64,000 nt of DNA from Agrostemma githago (Eukaryota; Streptophyta; Magnoliopsida; Caryophyllales; Caryophyllaceae). Position numbers and translations under genes: made by a program. Every line of letters starts with the position of its first letter. Positions within the stretch are counted from its first letter, which is position 1. The DNA lies in contig OY288246.1 of assembly GCA_958450325.1 (NCBI GenBank), positions 37,504,544 through 37,568,543 of the forward strand, in the 5' to 3' direction. The notes below the pieces were generated by a model that did not search any database, was not told the origin of the DNA, and worked only from the letters and a program-made list of their open reading frames with translations. Shown here one piece after another: positions 1-11,288 of this stretch.

Positions 1-1512
1 GGTGGAAGGGATTGGCCAAGTACGTATTGATTCCACTTTGGTTTGATCAACTGATACCCCTCCCTTGGATACTACGTAGCCAAGGAATACTACACTCTCC
101 ACAAAGAAGGCACACTTCTCTTTCTTCCCAAAAAGTTGTTGTTTGCGAAGTGTGGTGAAGAGTAGCCTCAAGTGCTCCATATGTTCTTCCAAGGACCTGC
201 TATACACAAGTATATCATCCAAGTAAACCACAATAAAACGACCTAGGTAGGCCTTAAGTACCTCGTTCATTAACCTCATGAACGTGCTTGGAGCGTTGGT
301 AAGACCAAATGGCATGACCGTCCACTCATATAGTCCATGTTTGGTTTTGAAAGCGGTCTTCCATTCATCTCCCTCCCTCATTCTGATTTGATGGTAACCA
401 CTCCTTAGATCAATTTTGGAGAAGACCACCGCCCCATGAAGCTCATCTAACATATCATCCAACCTTGGAATAGGAAACCTATACTTGATGGTGATGTTGT
501 TAACGGCTCTACTATCTACACACATTCTCCATGTTCCATCCTTCTTAGGTACTAAAAGAACTGGAACAGCACAAGGACTAAGGCTCTCCCGCACATACCC
601 TCTACTCATCAACTCATCTATTTGTCTTTGTAATTCCTTAGTTTCTTCCGGATTACACCTATATGCAGCCTTATTGGGTAAGGTTGATCCTGGAATGAGG
701 TCGATTTGATGTTCTATACCTCTAATAGGTGGTAAACCAACGGGTAATTCCTTGGGGAAGACATCCTTAAACTCGTGTAACAACTCCTCTAATGGTTTTC
801 CTCCAAGTCTATTCTCAACTTCTACGGGTTTTTCTTTAGCTACCATGACAAATACACGTTCCCCCTCTTGTATAGCTTGCTCTACTTCATTTTCACTAGC
901 AAAGATGGTGAGGTTAGGTCTCTTGTTCTTGCTGGAGGTCATAGCTCTAACAGCTTGGGGAGTCATGGGTTTTAGAACGATTTTCTTTCCCTTATCCCTC
1001 AATTCATATTCATTCTTTCTCCCATGATGAACTACGTCCCTATCAAACTGCCAAGGACGGCCTAATAGTATATGACAAGCATCCATAGGTATAACATCAC
1101 ATAGAACCTCATCAACGTAGGAACCCATGGTTAAACCCACCCTTACTTGTTTAGTGACCCTTATTTTGTTCTCATTATCCAACCAATGTAAAGCATACGG
1201 TTTAGGGTGATTAGTGGTGGTGAGACCTAACTTAGCTACCATTTCCGTAGACGCAACATTAGTACAACTACCCCCATCAATAATCAAACTACACCATTTG
1301 GTATTAACTAGACATTTTGTGTGAAAGAGTTGGTCTCTTTGTTCGGTGTTTTGTGGGATAGGATTAGCATGAAGTGTACGTAATACCAAGACCTTACCAA
1401 ACGTTGGGAGCTCATCTTCTCTTTCTCCCAAGTAGACTTCAGGAACAGGTGCGCCATTGGACTTAGAGAGACTAACGATGTTTGAGTCTTCAAAGCTCAC
1501 AACTCCTGCCAT
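1..1512 (-). CDS. Pol-type CRM polyprotein, N-terminal part (protease and RT), gag deleted
   Basis: The frame starts at the ATG at 1512 just after the PBS and stays aligned to the left edge (504 codons; I checked both ends and the junction near 1374-1460). The N-terminus keeps only a stub of Gag (MAGVVSFED, then PEVYLGE) before jumping to LVLRTLHANPI. The Gag body and CCHC zinc knuckle found in elements C and F are absent. Aspartic protease follows with LIIDGGSCTNVAS. RT follows with PVLLVPKKDGTWRMC, SKIDLRSGYHQI and YLDDILVYS. The last residues at the edge lie between RT and RNase H. A partner element would have to supply Gag. Identity as CRM clade is from motif memory and the LTR-spanning frame seen in sister copies. 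Confidence 0.85.
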   Translation of the reverse strand, partial: MAGVVSFEDSNIVSLSKSNGAPVPEVYLGEREDELPTFGKVLVLRTLHANPIPQNTEQRDQLFHTKCLVNTKWCSLIIDGGSCTNVASTEMVAKLGLTTTNHPKPYALHWLDNENKIRVTKQVRVGLTMGSYVDEVLCDVIPMDACHILLGRPWQFDRDVVHHGRKNEYELRDKGKKIVLKPMTPQAVRAMTSSKNKRPNLTIFASENEVEQAIQEGERVFVMVAKEKPVEVENRLGGKPLEELLHEFKDVFPKELPVGLPPIRGIEHQIDLIPGSTLPNKAAYRCNPEETKELQRQIDELMSRGYVRESLSPCAVPVLLVPKKDGTWRMCVDSRAVNNITIKYRFPIPRLDDMLDELHGAVVFSKIDLRSGYHQIRMREGDEWKTAFKTKHGLYEWTVMPFGLTNAPSTFMRLMNEVLKAYLGRFIVVYLDDILVYSRSLEEHMEHLRLLFTTLRKQQLFGKKEKCAFFVESVVFLGYVVSKGGVSVDQTKVESIRTWPIPST

Positions 1513-1532
1513 GCTTACGTCTAGATGGATGA

Positions 1533-1549
1533 CCAAAGCTCTGATACCA
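1533..1549 (-). other. Primer binding site, tRNA-iMet type (element A)
   Basis: Read on the minus strand the site is TGGTATCAGAGCTTTGG, four bases (TTAG) inside the LTR. The first 12 bases complement the 3' end of plant initiator tRNA-Met (GCTCTGATACCA). Confidence 0.85.
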
Positions 1550-1553
1550 CTAA

Positions 1554-2325
1554 TGATGTGAGTTGATATGAACTTTGAAACAAGAACGAGAGATATGATT
1601 AGTATTCTGAAATGGAACGTGAATGAGTAACCAAAACAGAAAGTAAAGATAGTTTGAGGATGAATAAACCGTAACCAAAGGATAGTATGCTAGGTGAAGT
1701 AGACCTATACTTCAGCAAAGCGGTTTGCTAGATCAAACACTCGATTGAAATAGCGAGTTTAGAGCTTGTAACGCGACTCACTCTAGACCTTGTCTTGTAA
1801 ACTACAAAGACGAAACAAAAGAAAGCTTCAAAGCTTAACTTTTACTTGGGTTTTAATTTGCAAATTGGATGATCTTTATTCCTTCAAATGGCCGGCTATT
1901 TATAGCCTACAAGACCCTTAAAACCGGTTGGTTAAGGGTGACAAAAACAAGGCTAGACTAATGTGAACTAGGAGCTAAATACAAGGTTGGAGTTAAAAAC
2001 AAAGCTAGTGTAAACAAGGAGTTAAAACCAAAGCTAGGGAGTTAAAACCAAAGCTTGCACCAGCCGTGTAGTCTTGTGTGAACATGGAGCCAACACCAAA
2101 GCTTGAGTGTACACACCATGTGAACATGGAGCTAAAAACGAAGTAACCAATCAGCCCATAATCAACCTTGACTTCTTTACTCCTTTATTCAGCTTCCTTG
2201 TGAGCTAACTTAGTACTTGGAGAAGACATACCACTAAGCTAGTAGGAGGAGCTAGTGTGGCTTGACTTGAGCTAAGAGGAGCTAGTGTCACTTCATTGAA
2301 CTCCTTAGTCTCCTCATTCGGATCA
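1554..2325 (-). repeat. 5' LTR of element A (772 bp)
   Basis: The plus strand reads TGATGTGAG at the left edge and CGGATCA at the right edge, the standard termini of this LTR family. It carries the TATA-like site (ggctatttatagcc form) and the U3 repeats built on AGCTCCATGTTCACA. Confidence 0.9.
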
Positions 2326-3099
2326 CTAATAAAGAGTCGTCTTCAATTATGGAGCTAGCTCGAGTTTGAGCTGAATAAAGGAGCAAGTAATCAAGGTAAA
2401 ATGAAGACATTAACTTGGGTTCACACTCATTCAAACATGGGAAGAGTACTGAAATTATGAAGGTATTTGAGGCTGATTGTGTTCATATGGTGTGCACGTT
2501 TAAAGGCTCCTTTGTTAGCTTTGTTTTTGGCTCCATGTTCACATAGATGCCGCGCCTCATTACTCTTTGCTCAAGCTTTGTTTTCATCTCCATGTTCACA
2601 AGGGAACCACGGCTGAATGCTCTTCATCAAGCATTGTTATTAGCTTCATGTTTACATTACTTTGTTATTAGCTCCCAACTTTGTAATTAGCTCCTTGTTC
2701 ACATAAGGGTAACTTTGTTTTTGTCACCCTTAACCAGCCGGTTTAAGGGCCCTTTGTAGGCTATAAATAGCCACTTAGTTGAATGAATAAATCATCCAAT
2801 TTGCATATTAAAAACTTGAGTAAAGCTGAGCTTTCTGTTTCGTCCTTGTAGTTTACAAGACAAAGTCTAGAGTGAGTCGCGTTACAAGCTCTAAACTCGC
2901 TATTTCAATCGAGTGTTTGATCTAGCAAACCGCTTTGTTGAAGTATAGGTCTACTTCACCTAGCATACTATCCTAAGTTACGGTTTATCCTTCCTTAAAA
3001 CTATCCTTTCTTTCTGTTTTGGTTACTCATTCACGTTCCATTTCAAAATACTAATCCATCTTTACATTCTTGTTTCAAAGTTCATATCAACTCACATCA
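2326..3099 (+). repeat. CRM-like LTR Z (solo or 3' LTR), split by element A
   Basis: This is the right part of a plus-strand LTR ending AACTCACATCA at 3099. No PBS follows, so it is either a solo LTR or the 3' LTR of an element lying left of the window. Its left part is beyond element A and not visible. The following cgtaa (3100-3104) would be its target duplication. Confidence 0.85.
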
Positions 3100-3283
3100 C
3101 GTAATAAAAAAAAATCCCTCCCGATTGTCCGCCATACCTCTGAAACGATCGATGAATAACTGACCATCCCTCTCATGGACGAAGCACTTTATATCTCTGC
3201 CAAAGTTTTTGAAGTCGACCAAGATGGCACCTACGTTTGCGAACCCTTCAACCTGCTCCTTACACGTCTTGTACGTCCGCGTG
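3097..3283 (-). pseudogene. FAR1/MULE-transposase-like fragment
   Basis: A short minus-strand open frame is cut on one side by LTR Z and on the other by the Athila-like LTR. It contains EGFANVGAILVDFKNFGRDI, KCFVHERDGQLFIDRF and a degenerate aromatic end (GFFFIT). From memory this resembles the region of plant FAR1-related (MULE-derived) proteins just before the transposase core (pattern K..DFKNF.RD.K...ERDGQM..D.). It is the sequence into which both flanking elements inserted. It is about 60 codons long and not functional as it stands. The assignment needs a protein search. Confidence 0.45.
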
Positions 3284-4922
3284 TGATGGTGGGATTTGTC
3301 GTGGATCCCGCCGATCAAATAAATAACCAACTAATCCTAGTGGGTAGCTAGGGTAAGTCGGGTCGAATCCACGGGGACGGTAAGAGGCGTCTAGACTAAG
3401 GTCACCCAAATACGAGACTAGGTCCACGAGCTAGGCTAAACTAGAATGATAAGAAGGGGAAGAAGGCTAAGACTATAGCTAAGGAGACGGAGAAACAAAC
3501 AAGGAAAACGGGCTAGGATTAGGTCGGGTTCAAAGGGGCAATGGAATGGTCAAGGAAGAGTAAAGGTGAAGGGGGTAGTCGGGTAATCTAGGTGTGGTCC
3601 GGGCTCTCGCTACTTAGACTCACCTAGAGGTTCCACCTAAAACCCAACTTGGCGACACAAACGACAAACGGGGTTACTAGCGTGATATCGGGGCCTAGGT
3701 CGCATCCGGGCTCTCGCAACTTAGATCGACCTAGGGGTCGTCCTCACCGGGCTCTCGCTACTTAGTGAGGGAACCAAACCCACGAGCAAACTATCACCCA
3801 CAAGAGAAAGGCAAGAAAAACAAGCATATGCATACAAGTCATTCAAGCATTTCAACAAACATGTACCATGCATCAAACCAAGAGGAAACCCAAATCTTCC
3901 ACCAACATCTCCAACAATCCCTTAATCATCCATCAACACCCAAATCACCTTACTAACCCTAGCAACAATCTACTCAAACATATCTAATACTAAAACCAAC
4001 ATAAACAAGAAGAATCAAAACAAGAATCAAAACAAACATAAACAAACTAGTGAAAAAGATGAACTAAGAACAATAAGATGAACAAAGATTAAAACTTGGA
4101 TGAATAAACAAGATAAAGAGTAAAAAGGAAGAGAGGATTATACCATACTAACAAGAGAATGAAAAGGAGAACACTTGCATAGAAGATAACCCAAATTCAT
4201 CCACAAAGGTTGTCAATCTTGGATGGATTCTTCAAGAGATCCAATAATACAAGAGTAACTAAGATTAACAACTAATTACCGACTAATCTACACTAATCTA
4301 AACTAATCTAACCTAAAATAGTCTAGGGTTTAATGGGAAGTGAAGAACATAAGCTTATATTACAAGAGGAAGGGTATATATAGGGTTCCAAGTGGAAAGA
4401 AGATGAAACAATGAAGCGCGGGCCTGTAACTGGGCCATCCCGTCCGGGATGAGTTGGTCCCGGTCGGGATGAGGTGGTCCCGGTCGGAATGGACCCCTTC
4501 CCGGTCGGGAAGGCCTCAAAACAGCAGCTCCTCTTTTGTGCACTTCGTCCCGGACGGGTTGAGGTCATACCCATCGGGGATGAGTCTTGTAGGCCTCCAA
4601 TATGATCCTTTTGGTACCTCCTTGCTTCACATGGACTTCTCATCGATTCTCGGGACTCGGGATCGGGTCTCGGAGGCTCGGGATTGGGTCCCAAGGTCTC
4701 AGGGTCGAATCCAAGGCATCGAGTGATCGTTCCTTCACTTCGTTGGCTCCGAAAAGTGTATGTATTGAGTCGGAATCGCTCCAACTCTTCATGAATGGTC
4801 TCGGGAACATGAAACAAACTAGAGGAAGCATAAGTAGCCCATAAATCGCTCCCAAGGAGCGTTTCCACAAGGAAAATGGGACCAAAACACTACGAAATAG
4901 GCACTACAAACTACACTTATCA
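3284..4922 (-). repeat. 3' LTR of the Athila-like element (1639 bp)
   Basis: The edges are TGATGGTGG at the left and CACTTATCA at the right. It matches the right LTR pieces nearly base for base. It includes CCGGGCTCTCGC repeats around 3600-3770 and a palindrome-rich patch at about 4436-4515. Short frames here (for example 4323-4885 on both strands) run across the palindromes and look spurious. Confidence 0.85.
4436..4515. repeat. Array of TCCCGGTCGGGA palindromes in the LTR
   Basis: The core tcccggtcggga or close variants occurs about four times in 80 bp (tcccgtccggga, tcccggtcggga, tcccggtcggaa, tcccggtcggga). Each is near-palindromic. The same patch is in the right LTR at about 28556-28635, and a larger array lies at 12818-12992. 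Confidence 0.8.
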
Positions 4923-4937
4923 ACTCCCCCACACTTA
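4923..4937 (-). other. Polypurine tract of the Athila-like element
   Basis: On the minus strand the tract reads TAAGTGTGGGGGAGT, directly before the LTR start TGATAAGTG. Position and composition fit the plus-strand primer of an Athila-type element. Confidence 0.8.
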
Positions 4938-6342
4938 ACCCTTACTCGCCCTCGAGTAAGCACATACTAACTACTAAACTAGCCGAGCGGGTATTAGCGC
5001 ACCCTACGCCCTTTCAACTCACGCGAGTACACTTAGAGGGAAAAGTGCACTCCGCAAGGCAAGTGAGGTCTTGCGACAAAACTGTGGATGCAACCGGACA
5101 CAAAAACACATAAACAAACAAACACACAATCAAACACACAAAAGGTTGCACCCAAAAGGAAAACAAATACCGCTTCCCTCTAAAAAGCGGTGAAAGAAGC
5201 ACCGGTTTAGGACTCAAGGCAAGTGACAACGTTCTCAAGCTAGCAATACAAACCAAAATGGACAAAACCCTAATAGTATGACGACAAAGCAATAAAAACG
5301 TTGGTAACTTACCTCGGTTCCTCCTAACCTTCTAAGAACGTACTACGGGACGATCGGCGGGATGGAAAAAGGATGAACCACGGTGTTAGTCGACACTGTA
5401 GGTAAGTGAGACTCCGCCCCCTTTAGCAAAGAGCCAAGAGGGTCGTCCCATGTCCGAAACCGCCTAACTAGTTCAAGTAAAAAGGTGGAAATATGCAAAA
5501 TGAGGGAAGACTGACCATTAACGCTATCATCCTTCCTAGGGACTCGGTCCTTTGGTAGGCTCTTCACGGTAATAGTCGGTAAAAGGCTTATTTTGTGAGG
5601 TGTGAGGTTTCTATTTTTGTGAGACGATTTTCTTTTGGCATTTTCTTCTTCTTTTGCATTTTTGCTTTGTTTTGCCATGCCATTTCTTTTTCTTATTTTC
5701 TATTTTCTTTTTGGCTTTTTGTGCCTTTTCTTTTTCTTCAATCTTTTCTTTCTTTCATTTTCTTTTCTTTGCCCTTTTTGGCTTGATTTGGCTTTTTGGC
5801 ATTTCTTTGTGTGACAAGAAAGAGAGAACTCAACAAATTGCAATTTATTGTGTGGATATGTGTAGGAGGTAGGTAAATGGGAGAGTCGGGGAGCGTCCTT
5901 CCCTTCAAACCCACAAAAAGTGGAGAACTTGGACTAATCCAACAATCCTAAACATGGTCACCTAAGGGACGGGACTCGGCAACCAAGGCCTTTTCACACC
6001 GTGGGTGGTCATAATGGTCAAAATGCAAATCCCGTAGTAAATCCCTAGTAAGCTAGGTGGACTCAAGGTAAAGGACCAACGAATTCATTGATTTAGGGTC
6101 ATTCTACTAGATTAAAGTCCAAGACTCGATTTATACCACTAAGAAGGGAAAGTAAACACTCGCACACTAGCCTCTAAACCGGGTTTTCGAAAACGTATTA
6201 CACACGCGACACACAACAAAACACAAAACAAAGACACAACGAAAATGAAAGAAAAAGAGACAAAACAAAACAAAACAAAACAAAACAAACACCACCCCGA
6301 TCTTCAAACAAGTCTCCAAATCCACCACAATCTTTACAAAGC
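4938..6342 (-). other. Athila-like interior, 3' part, no recognisable gene
   Basis: Non-coding interior between the PPT and element B. Minus-strand frames at 5014-5292 and 5343-5678 show no motif I know. About 5585-5800 is a pyrimidine-rich tract (TTTCTTTTTCTT type), purine-rich on the coding strand. 5906-6342 is the left copy of the 437-bp duplication. Confidence 0.6.
5906..6342. repeat. Left copy of the 437-bp direct repeat flanking element B
   Basis: It starts caaacccacaaaaagtgg, ends atctttacaaagc, and directly abuts the TGATGTGAG edge of element B. The right copy (11289-11725) has the same length and differs at only two or three bases, such as acaacaaaacac versus acaaaaaaacac and caacgaaaatg versus caatgaaaatg. 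Confidence 0.9.
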
Positions 6343-7113
6343 TGATGTGAGTTGATATGAACTTTGAAACAAGAATGTAAAGATGGATTAGTATTCTGAA
6401 ATGGAACGTGAATGAGTAACCAAAACAGAAAGAAAGGATAGTTTTAAGGAAGGATAAAACGTAACCAAGGATAGTATGCTAGGTGAAGTAGACCTATACT
6501 TCAACAAAGCGGTTGCTAGATCAAACACTCGATTGAAATAGCGAGTTTAGAGCTTGTAACGCGACTCACTCTAGACTTTGTCTTGTGAACTACAAGGACA
6601 AAACAGAAAGCTACGCTTTACTCAAGTTTTAATTTGCAAATTTGGATGATCTTTATTCCTTCAAATGACCGGCTATATATAGCCTACAAGAGCCCTTAAA
6701 CCGGTTGGTTTAGGGTGACAAAAACAAAGACTAAAGCTATGTGAACATGGAGCTAATTACAAAGTAGGGAGCTAATAACAAAGCTAATGTAAACATGGAG
6801 CTAAAACCAAAGCTAGGGAGTTAAAACCAAAGCTTCACCAAGAGTAACCAGCCGTGGAGTCTTGTGTGAACATGGAGCCAACAACAAAGCTTGAGTGTAC
6901 ACACCATGTGAACATGGAGCTAAATACGAAGTTATCAATCAGCCCATAATCAACCTTGACTTCTTTACTCCTTTATTCAGCTCCCTTGTGAGCTAACTTA
7001 GTACTTGGAGAAGGCATACTACTAGGCTAGTAGGAGGTGCTAGTATGGCTTGACTCGAGCTAATAGGAGCTAGTGTTACTTCATTGAACTCCTTAGTCTC
7101 TTCATTCGGATCA
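6343..7113 (-). repeat. 3' LTR of element B (771 bp)
   Basis: It runs from TGATGTGAG to CGGATCA and is followed at 7114 by the PPT complement. The polyprotein frame enters it and stops at 6993. Confidence 0.92.
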
Positions 7114-10100
7114 TCTCCTCCCCCTTGAAAAGGAATTGCCCTCAATTCTGAAATGCCATCATCATCAAGATAGGGAGAAAGGTCCCCTACATTGAACGTG
7201 GCATGGACTCCATAATCATCCGGTAATTCCACTTTGTAAGCATTGTCATTTACCTTTGATATGATCTTATAAGGTCCTTCAGCTCGTGGCATCAACTTAT
7301 TCTTTCTTTTGCTTGAAAAACCTCTCCTTTCTCAAGTGAACCCAAACTAAGTCACCCTCTTGAAAAAGTCTTGGCTTCCTGTTCTTGTTGGACTTCCTTT
7401 TGTATGCTTCATTAACCTCCTTGATTCTTTCTTGGATTTGCTCGTGGAGTTTGATCATAGCCTTTAGTTTGGACTCCGCATCCTTGTGAACTAACTCATC
7501 TTTTGGTAGAGAAATCAAGTCCAAAGGCATGTAAGGATTGATCCCATATACAGCCTCAAAAGGGGAATGAGAAGTAGCATAAGTAGGGGAGCGATTGTAG
7601 GCAAATTCAGCATGGGCAAGTTTGATATCCCAATCCTTTTGAGTCTTACTCACAAGACCTCTTAATAGCGTCCCCAAGGTGCGATTGGTAACCTCGGTTT
7701 GTCCATCTGTTTGTGGATGATGAGAAGTGCTAAATAAGAGCTTGGTTCCCACCTTCCTCCATAATGTGTTCCAAAAGTAACTAAGGAACTTTGAATCACG
7801 ATCAGAAACAATGGACTTGGGTATTCCATGGAGACGTACCACCTCCTTGAAGTATAAGTCTGCAACATTGCTAGCATCATCCGTTTTGTGGCAAGCAATG
7901 AAGTGAGCCATCTTTGAAAACCGATCTACCACCACCATGATGGCATCTTTTCCTCTAGCGGTTCTTGGTAGGGCTACAATGAAATCCATGGATACATCTT
8001 CCCATGGCCTGTTAGGAGTGGGCAAGGGCGTGTAAACTCCGGGTTTGAAAGAACTTTTAGCAAATTGGCAAGTCACACACTTGCTCACTACATGCTGGAC
8101 ACTTCCTTGCATTTTTGGCCAAAAGAAGTGTTCCTTCAAGACCTCCAAAGTTCTTGTGATGCCAAAATGACCCGCTAATCCTCCTCCATGAGCTTCTCTA
8201 ACCAGTAGCTCTCTAATGGGATGCTTGAGCACACACAGGCGGTTTCCTTTGAAAAGAAATCCTTCCTGCAAAACAAACTCATCAAAGGCTCCCTCCTTGC
8301 ATTTGGTGAAGGTTTCACCAAAGTCAGCATCATTGTTGTAGTAGTCCTTTAGAGTCTCAAATCCGAGCAACCTCACATCCAAAGTAGATAGTAAAGTGTA
8401 GCGGCGGGATAGTGCATCAGCTACTACGTTACTCTTTCCATCTTTGTACTTTGAAGAGAAATGAAAGGATTGCAAGAATTCTACCCACTTGGCATGCCTT
8501 GGACTTAACTTTTGTTGGCCATTGATGTATTTTAAGGACTCATGATCTGAATGAAGAATAAAATGGTTAGTACGAAGGTAATGACTCCAATGATCAAGAG
8601 CTCTTACTATGGCATAGAACTCCTTGTCGTAGGTGCAATAGTTCAGCCTTGCTCCATTGAGTTTCTCTGAGAAATAGGCAATGGGGCGCTTATTTTGCAC
8701 AAGAACAGCACCAATTCCAACTCCACTAGCGTCACATTCCACCTCAAATGGTTGAGAGAAATCAGGAAGGGCTAAGATAGGAGCGGAGCATAGCTTCTCT
8801 TTAATGGCTTCAAAGGCTTCTTGGGCAGCCTTGGTCCAAACAAATGCGCCTTTCTTCAAGCACTCGGTGATGGGGCTTGTGATAGTGCTGAAATCCTTGA
8901 TGAATCTCCTGTAAAAAGAAGCCAAACCATGAAAAGACCTTACTTCTGTAATGGTGGAAGGGATTGGCCAAGTACGTATGGATTCCACTTTGGTTTGATC
9001 AACTGACACCCCTCCTTTGGACACTACGTAGCCAAGGAATACTACGCTTTCCACAAAGAAGGCACACTTCTCCTTCTTCCCAAAAAGTTGTTGCTTGCGG
9101 AGTGTTGTGAATAGTAGTCTCAAGTGCTCCATATGTTCTTCCAAAGACATGCTATACACAAGGATATCATCCAAGTAAACCACAATAAAGTGACCTAAGT
9201 AGGCCTTAAGTACCTCGTTCATTAACCTCATGAACGTGCTTGGAGCGTTGGTAAGACCAAATGGCATGACCGTCCACTCATAGAGTCCATGTTTGGTTTT
9301 GAAAGCGGTCTTCCATTCATCCCCTTCCCTCATCCTGATTTGATGGTAACCACTTCTTAGATCAATTTTGGAGAAGACCACCGCCCCATGAAGCTCATCT
9401 AACATATCATCCAACCTTGGAATAGGAAACCTATACTTGATGGTGATGTTGTTAACGGCTCTACTATCCACACACATTCTCCATGTCCCATCCTTCTTAG
9501 GTACTAAAAGGACTGGAACAGCACAAGGACTAAGGCTCTCCCGCACGTACCCTCTACTCATTAACTCATCTATTTGTCTTTGTAATTCCTTAGTTTCCTC
9601 CGGGTTACACCTATATGCAGCCTTATTGGGTAAGGTTGCTCCTGGAATGAGGTCGATTTGGTGTTCTATACCTCTAATAGGTGGTAAACCAACGGGTAAT
9701 TCCTCAAGGAAGACATCCTTAAACTCGTGTAACAACTCCTCTAATGGTTTTCCTCCAAGTCTACTCTCAACTTCTACGGGTCTTTCTTTAGCCATCATGA
9801 CAAATACACGTTCCCCCCCTTGTAAAGCCTGTTCTACTTCACTCTCACTTGCAAAGATGGTGAGGTTAGGTTTCTTAGCTTTGTTGGCGGTCATAGCTCT
9901 AACAGCTTGGGGAGTCATAGGTTTTAGAATGATTTTCTTTCCCTTATCCCTCAATTCGTATTCATTCTTTCTACCATGGTGTACCACATCCCTATCAAAC
10001 TGCCAAGGACGCCCCAAAAGTATATGACAAGCATCCATAGGGATAACATCACAAAGAACCTCATCGACATAAGACCCCATAGTTAAGCCTACTCTTACTT

Positions 10101-10480
10101 GTTTTGTGACCTTGATTTTGTTTTCATTATCTAACCAATGTAATGCATACGGTTTAGGGTGATTAGTAGTGGTTAGACCTAACTTAGCTACCATTTCAGT
10201 AGAGGCCACATTCGTACAACTACCTCCATCAATAATCAAACTACACCATTTGGTATTAACTAGACATTTTGTGTGAAAAAGTTGGTCTCTTTGTTCGGTG
10301 TTGTGTGGGATGGGGTTAGCATGTAGTGTACGTAGTACTAAAAACATTACCATAAGTTGGAAGCTCATAGTCTTTTCTTTCTTCCTTCTTTTCCCCCAAG
10401 TAGACTTCCGGACCAGATGCGCCATGGGACTTAGAAAGACTAATGATGCTTGATTCTTCAAAGATCACAACTCCTGCCAT
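6993..10480 (-). pseudogene. Pol-type CRM polyprotein: PR-RT-RNase H-IN, two frameshifts
   Basis: The start is the ATG at 10480 (MAGVVIFEE). A Gag stub leads to ELPTYGNV, where one extra base in a T run (plus-strand A run at about 10342-10346) shifts the frame into the long open stretch 10461-7297. That stretch carries protease LIIDGGSCTNVAS, RT YLDDILVYS, RNase H VECDASGVG, the H2C2 zinc domain ending CVTCQFAK, and integrase core motifs VSMDFI, VSDRDSKF and TDGQTEV. A second extra base in an A run at 7316-7320 shifts the frame again. The C-terminal part (PRAEGPYKI, then FQGGGDD) continues to a stop at 6993, 121 bp inside the 3' LTR. No Gag or zinc knuckle is present. Both breaks are homopolymer changes, so sequencing error is possible. 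Element M is the uninterrupted sister. Confidence 0.9.
7114..7126 (-). other. Polypurine tract of element B
   Basis: AAGGGGGAGGAGA on the minus strand, immediately before the 3' LTR. It is translated as part of the FQGGGDD segment of the polyprotein. Confidence 0.85.
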
Positions 10481-10500
10481 GCTTATGTCTAAATGGATGA

Positions 10501-10517
10501 CCAAAGCTCTGATACCA
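10501..10517 (-). other. Primer binding site, tRNA-iMet type (element B)
   Basis: TGGTATCAGAGCTTTGG on the minus strand, four bases from the 5' LTR. Confidence 0.88.
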
Positions 10518-10521
10518 CTAA

Positions 10522-11288
10522 TGATGTGAGTTGATATGAACTTTGAAACAAGAATGTAAAGATGGATTAGTATTCTGAAATGGAACGTGAATGAGTAACC
10601 AAAACAGAAAGAAAGGATAGTTTTAAGGAAGGATAAAACGTAACCAAGGATAGTATGCTAGGTGAAGTAGACCTATACTTCAACAAAGCGGTTGCTAGAT
10701 CAAACACTCGATTGAAATAGCGAGTTTAGAGCTTGTAACGCGACTCACTCTAGACTTTGTCTTGTGAACTACAAGGACGAAACAGAAAGCTACACTTTAC
10801 TCAAGTTTTAATTTGCAAATTTGGATGATCTTTATTCCTTCAAATGACCGGCTATATATAGCCTACAAGAGCCCTTAAACCGGTTGGTTTAGGGTGACAA
10901 AAACAAAGACTAAAGCTATGTGAACATGGAGCTAATTACAAAGTAGGGAGCTAATAACAAAGCTAATGTAAACATGGAGCTAAAACCAAAGCTAGGGAGT
11001 TAAAACCAAAGCTTCACCAAGAGTAACCAGTCGTGGAGTCTTGTGTGAACATGGAGCCAACAACAAAGCTTGAGTGTACACACCATGTGAACATGGAGCT
11101 AAATACGAAGTTATCAATCAGCCCATAATCAACCTTGACTTCTTTACTCCTTTATTCAGCTCCCTTGTGAGCTAACTTAGTACTTGAAGAAGGCATACTA
11201 CTAGGCTAGTAGGAGGTGCTAGTATGGCTTGACTCGAGCTAATAGGAGCTAGTGTTACTTCATTGAACTCCTTAGTCTCTTCATTCGG
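10522..11288 (-). repeat. 5' LTR of element B, outer four bases missing
   Basis: It matches the left LTR but stops at CATTCGG instead of CATTCGGATCA, and continues directly into the right copy of the 437-bp repeat. Confidence 0.92.

Larger units (their letters stand above)
1..2325 (-). mobile_element. CRM-like Ty3/gypsy element A, pol-type, 5' part only
   Basis: This is the 5' part of a minus-strand CRM-like element. It has a 5' LTR (1554-2325), a tRNA-iMet-type PBS and the start of the polyprotein. The rest, including the 3' LTR, lies left of the window. It interrupts plus-strand LTR Z. The five bases after it (ctaat, 2326-2330) fit the expected target duplication, because the homologous LTR H reads agcactaataaagag across the same point (about 57069-57083). 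The other TSD copy is outside the window, so this is inferred. Confidence 0.9.
6343..11288 (-). mobile_element. CRM-like element B, pol-type (no gag)
   Basis: This is a complete LTR-PBS-pol-PPT-LTR unit of 4946 bp. Its right LTR lacks the last four bases (ATCA). A 437-bp duplication flanks it where 5 bp is expected. The two LTRs differ at only about five positions by eye, so the copy is young. It sits inside the Athila-like interior. Confidence 0.92.

Noticed and set aside
485..1027. Plus-strand frames beginning MMVMLLTALLSTHILHVPS and similar (also 9437, 26408 and, on the minus strand, 41034)
   Set aside because: They are antisense to the RT/protease coding region and recur only because that region is conserved on the other strand.
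1533..1549. GCTCTGATACCA sites as possible tRNA genes
   Set aside because: Only the 3' acceptor sequence is present; each site lies 3-4 bases from an LTR edge, so they are primer binding sites.
4323..4885. Overlapping frames on both strands rich in RPGRDG or SRSGR text (also 12574-13101 and 28574-28846)
   Set aside because: They run through the TCCCGGTCGGGA palindrome arrays; the repeated peptide text is a by-product of the DNA repeat.
5595..5872. Hydrophobic Phe-rich frames that look like membrane proteins
   Set aside because: They translate a T-rich low-complexity tract in three frames.
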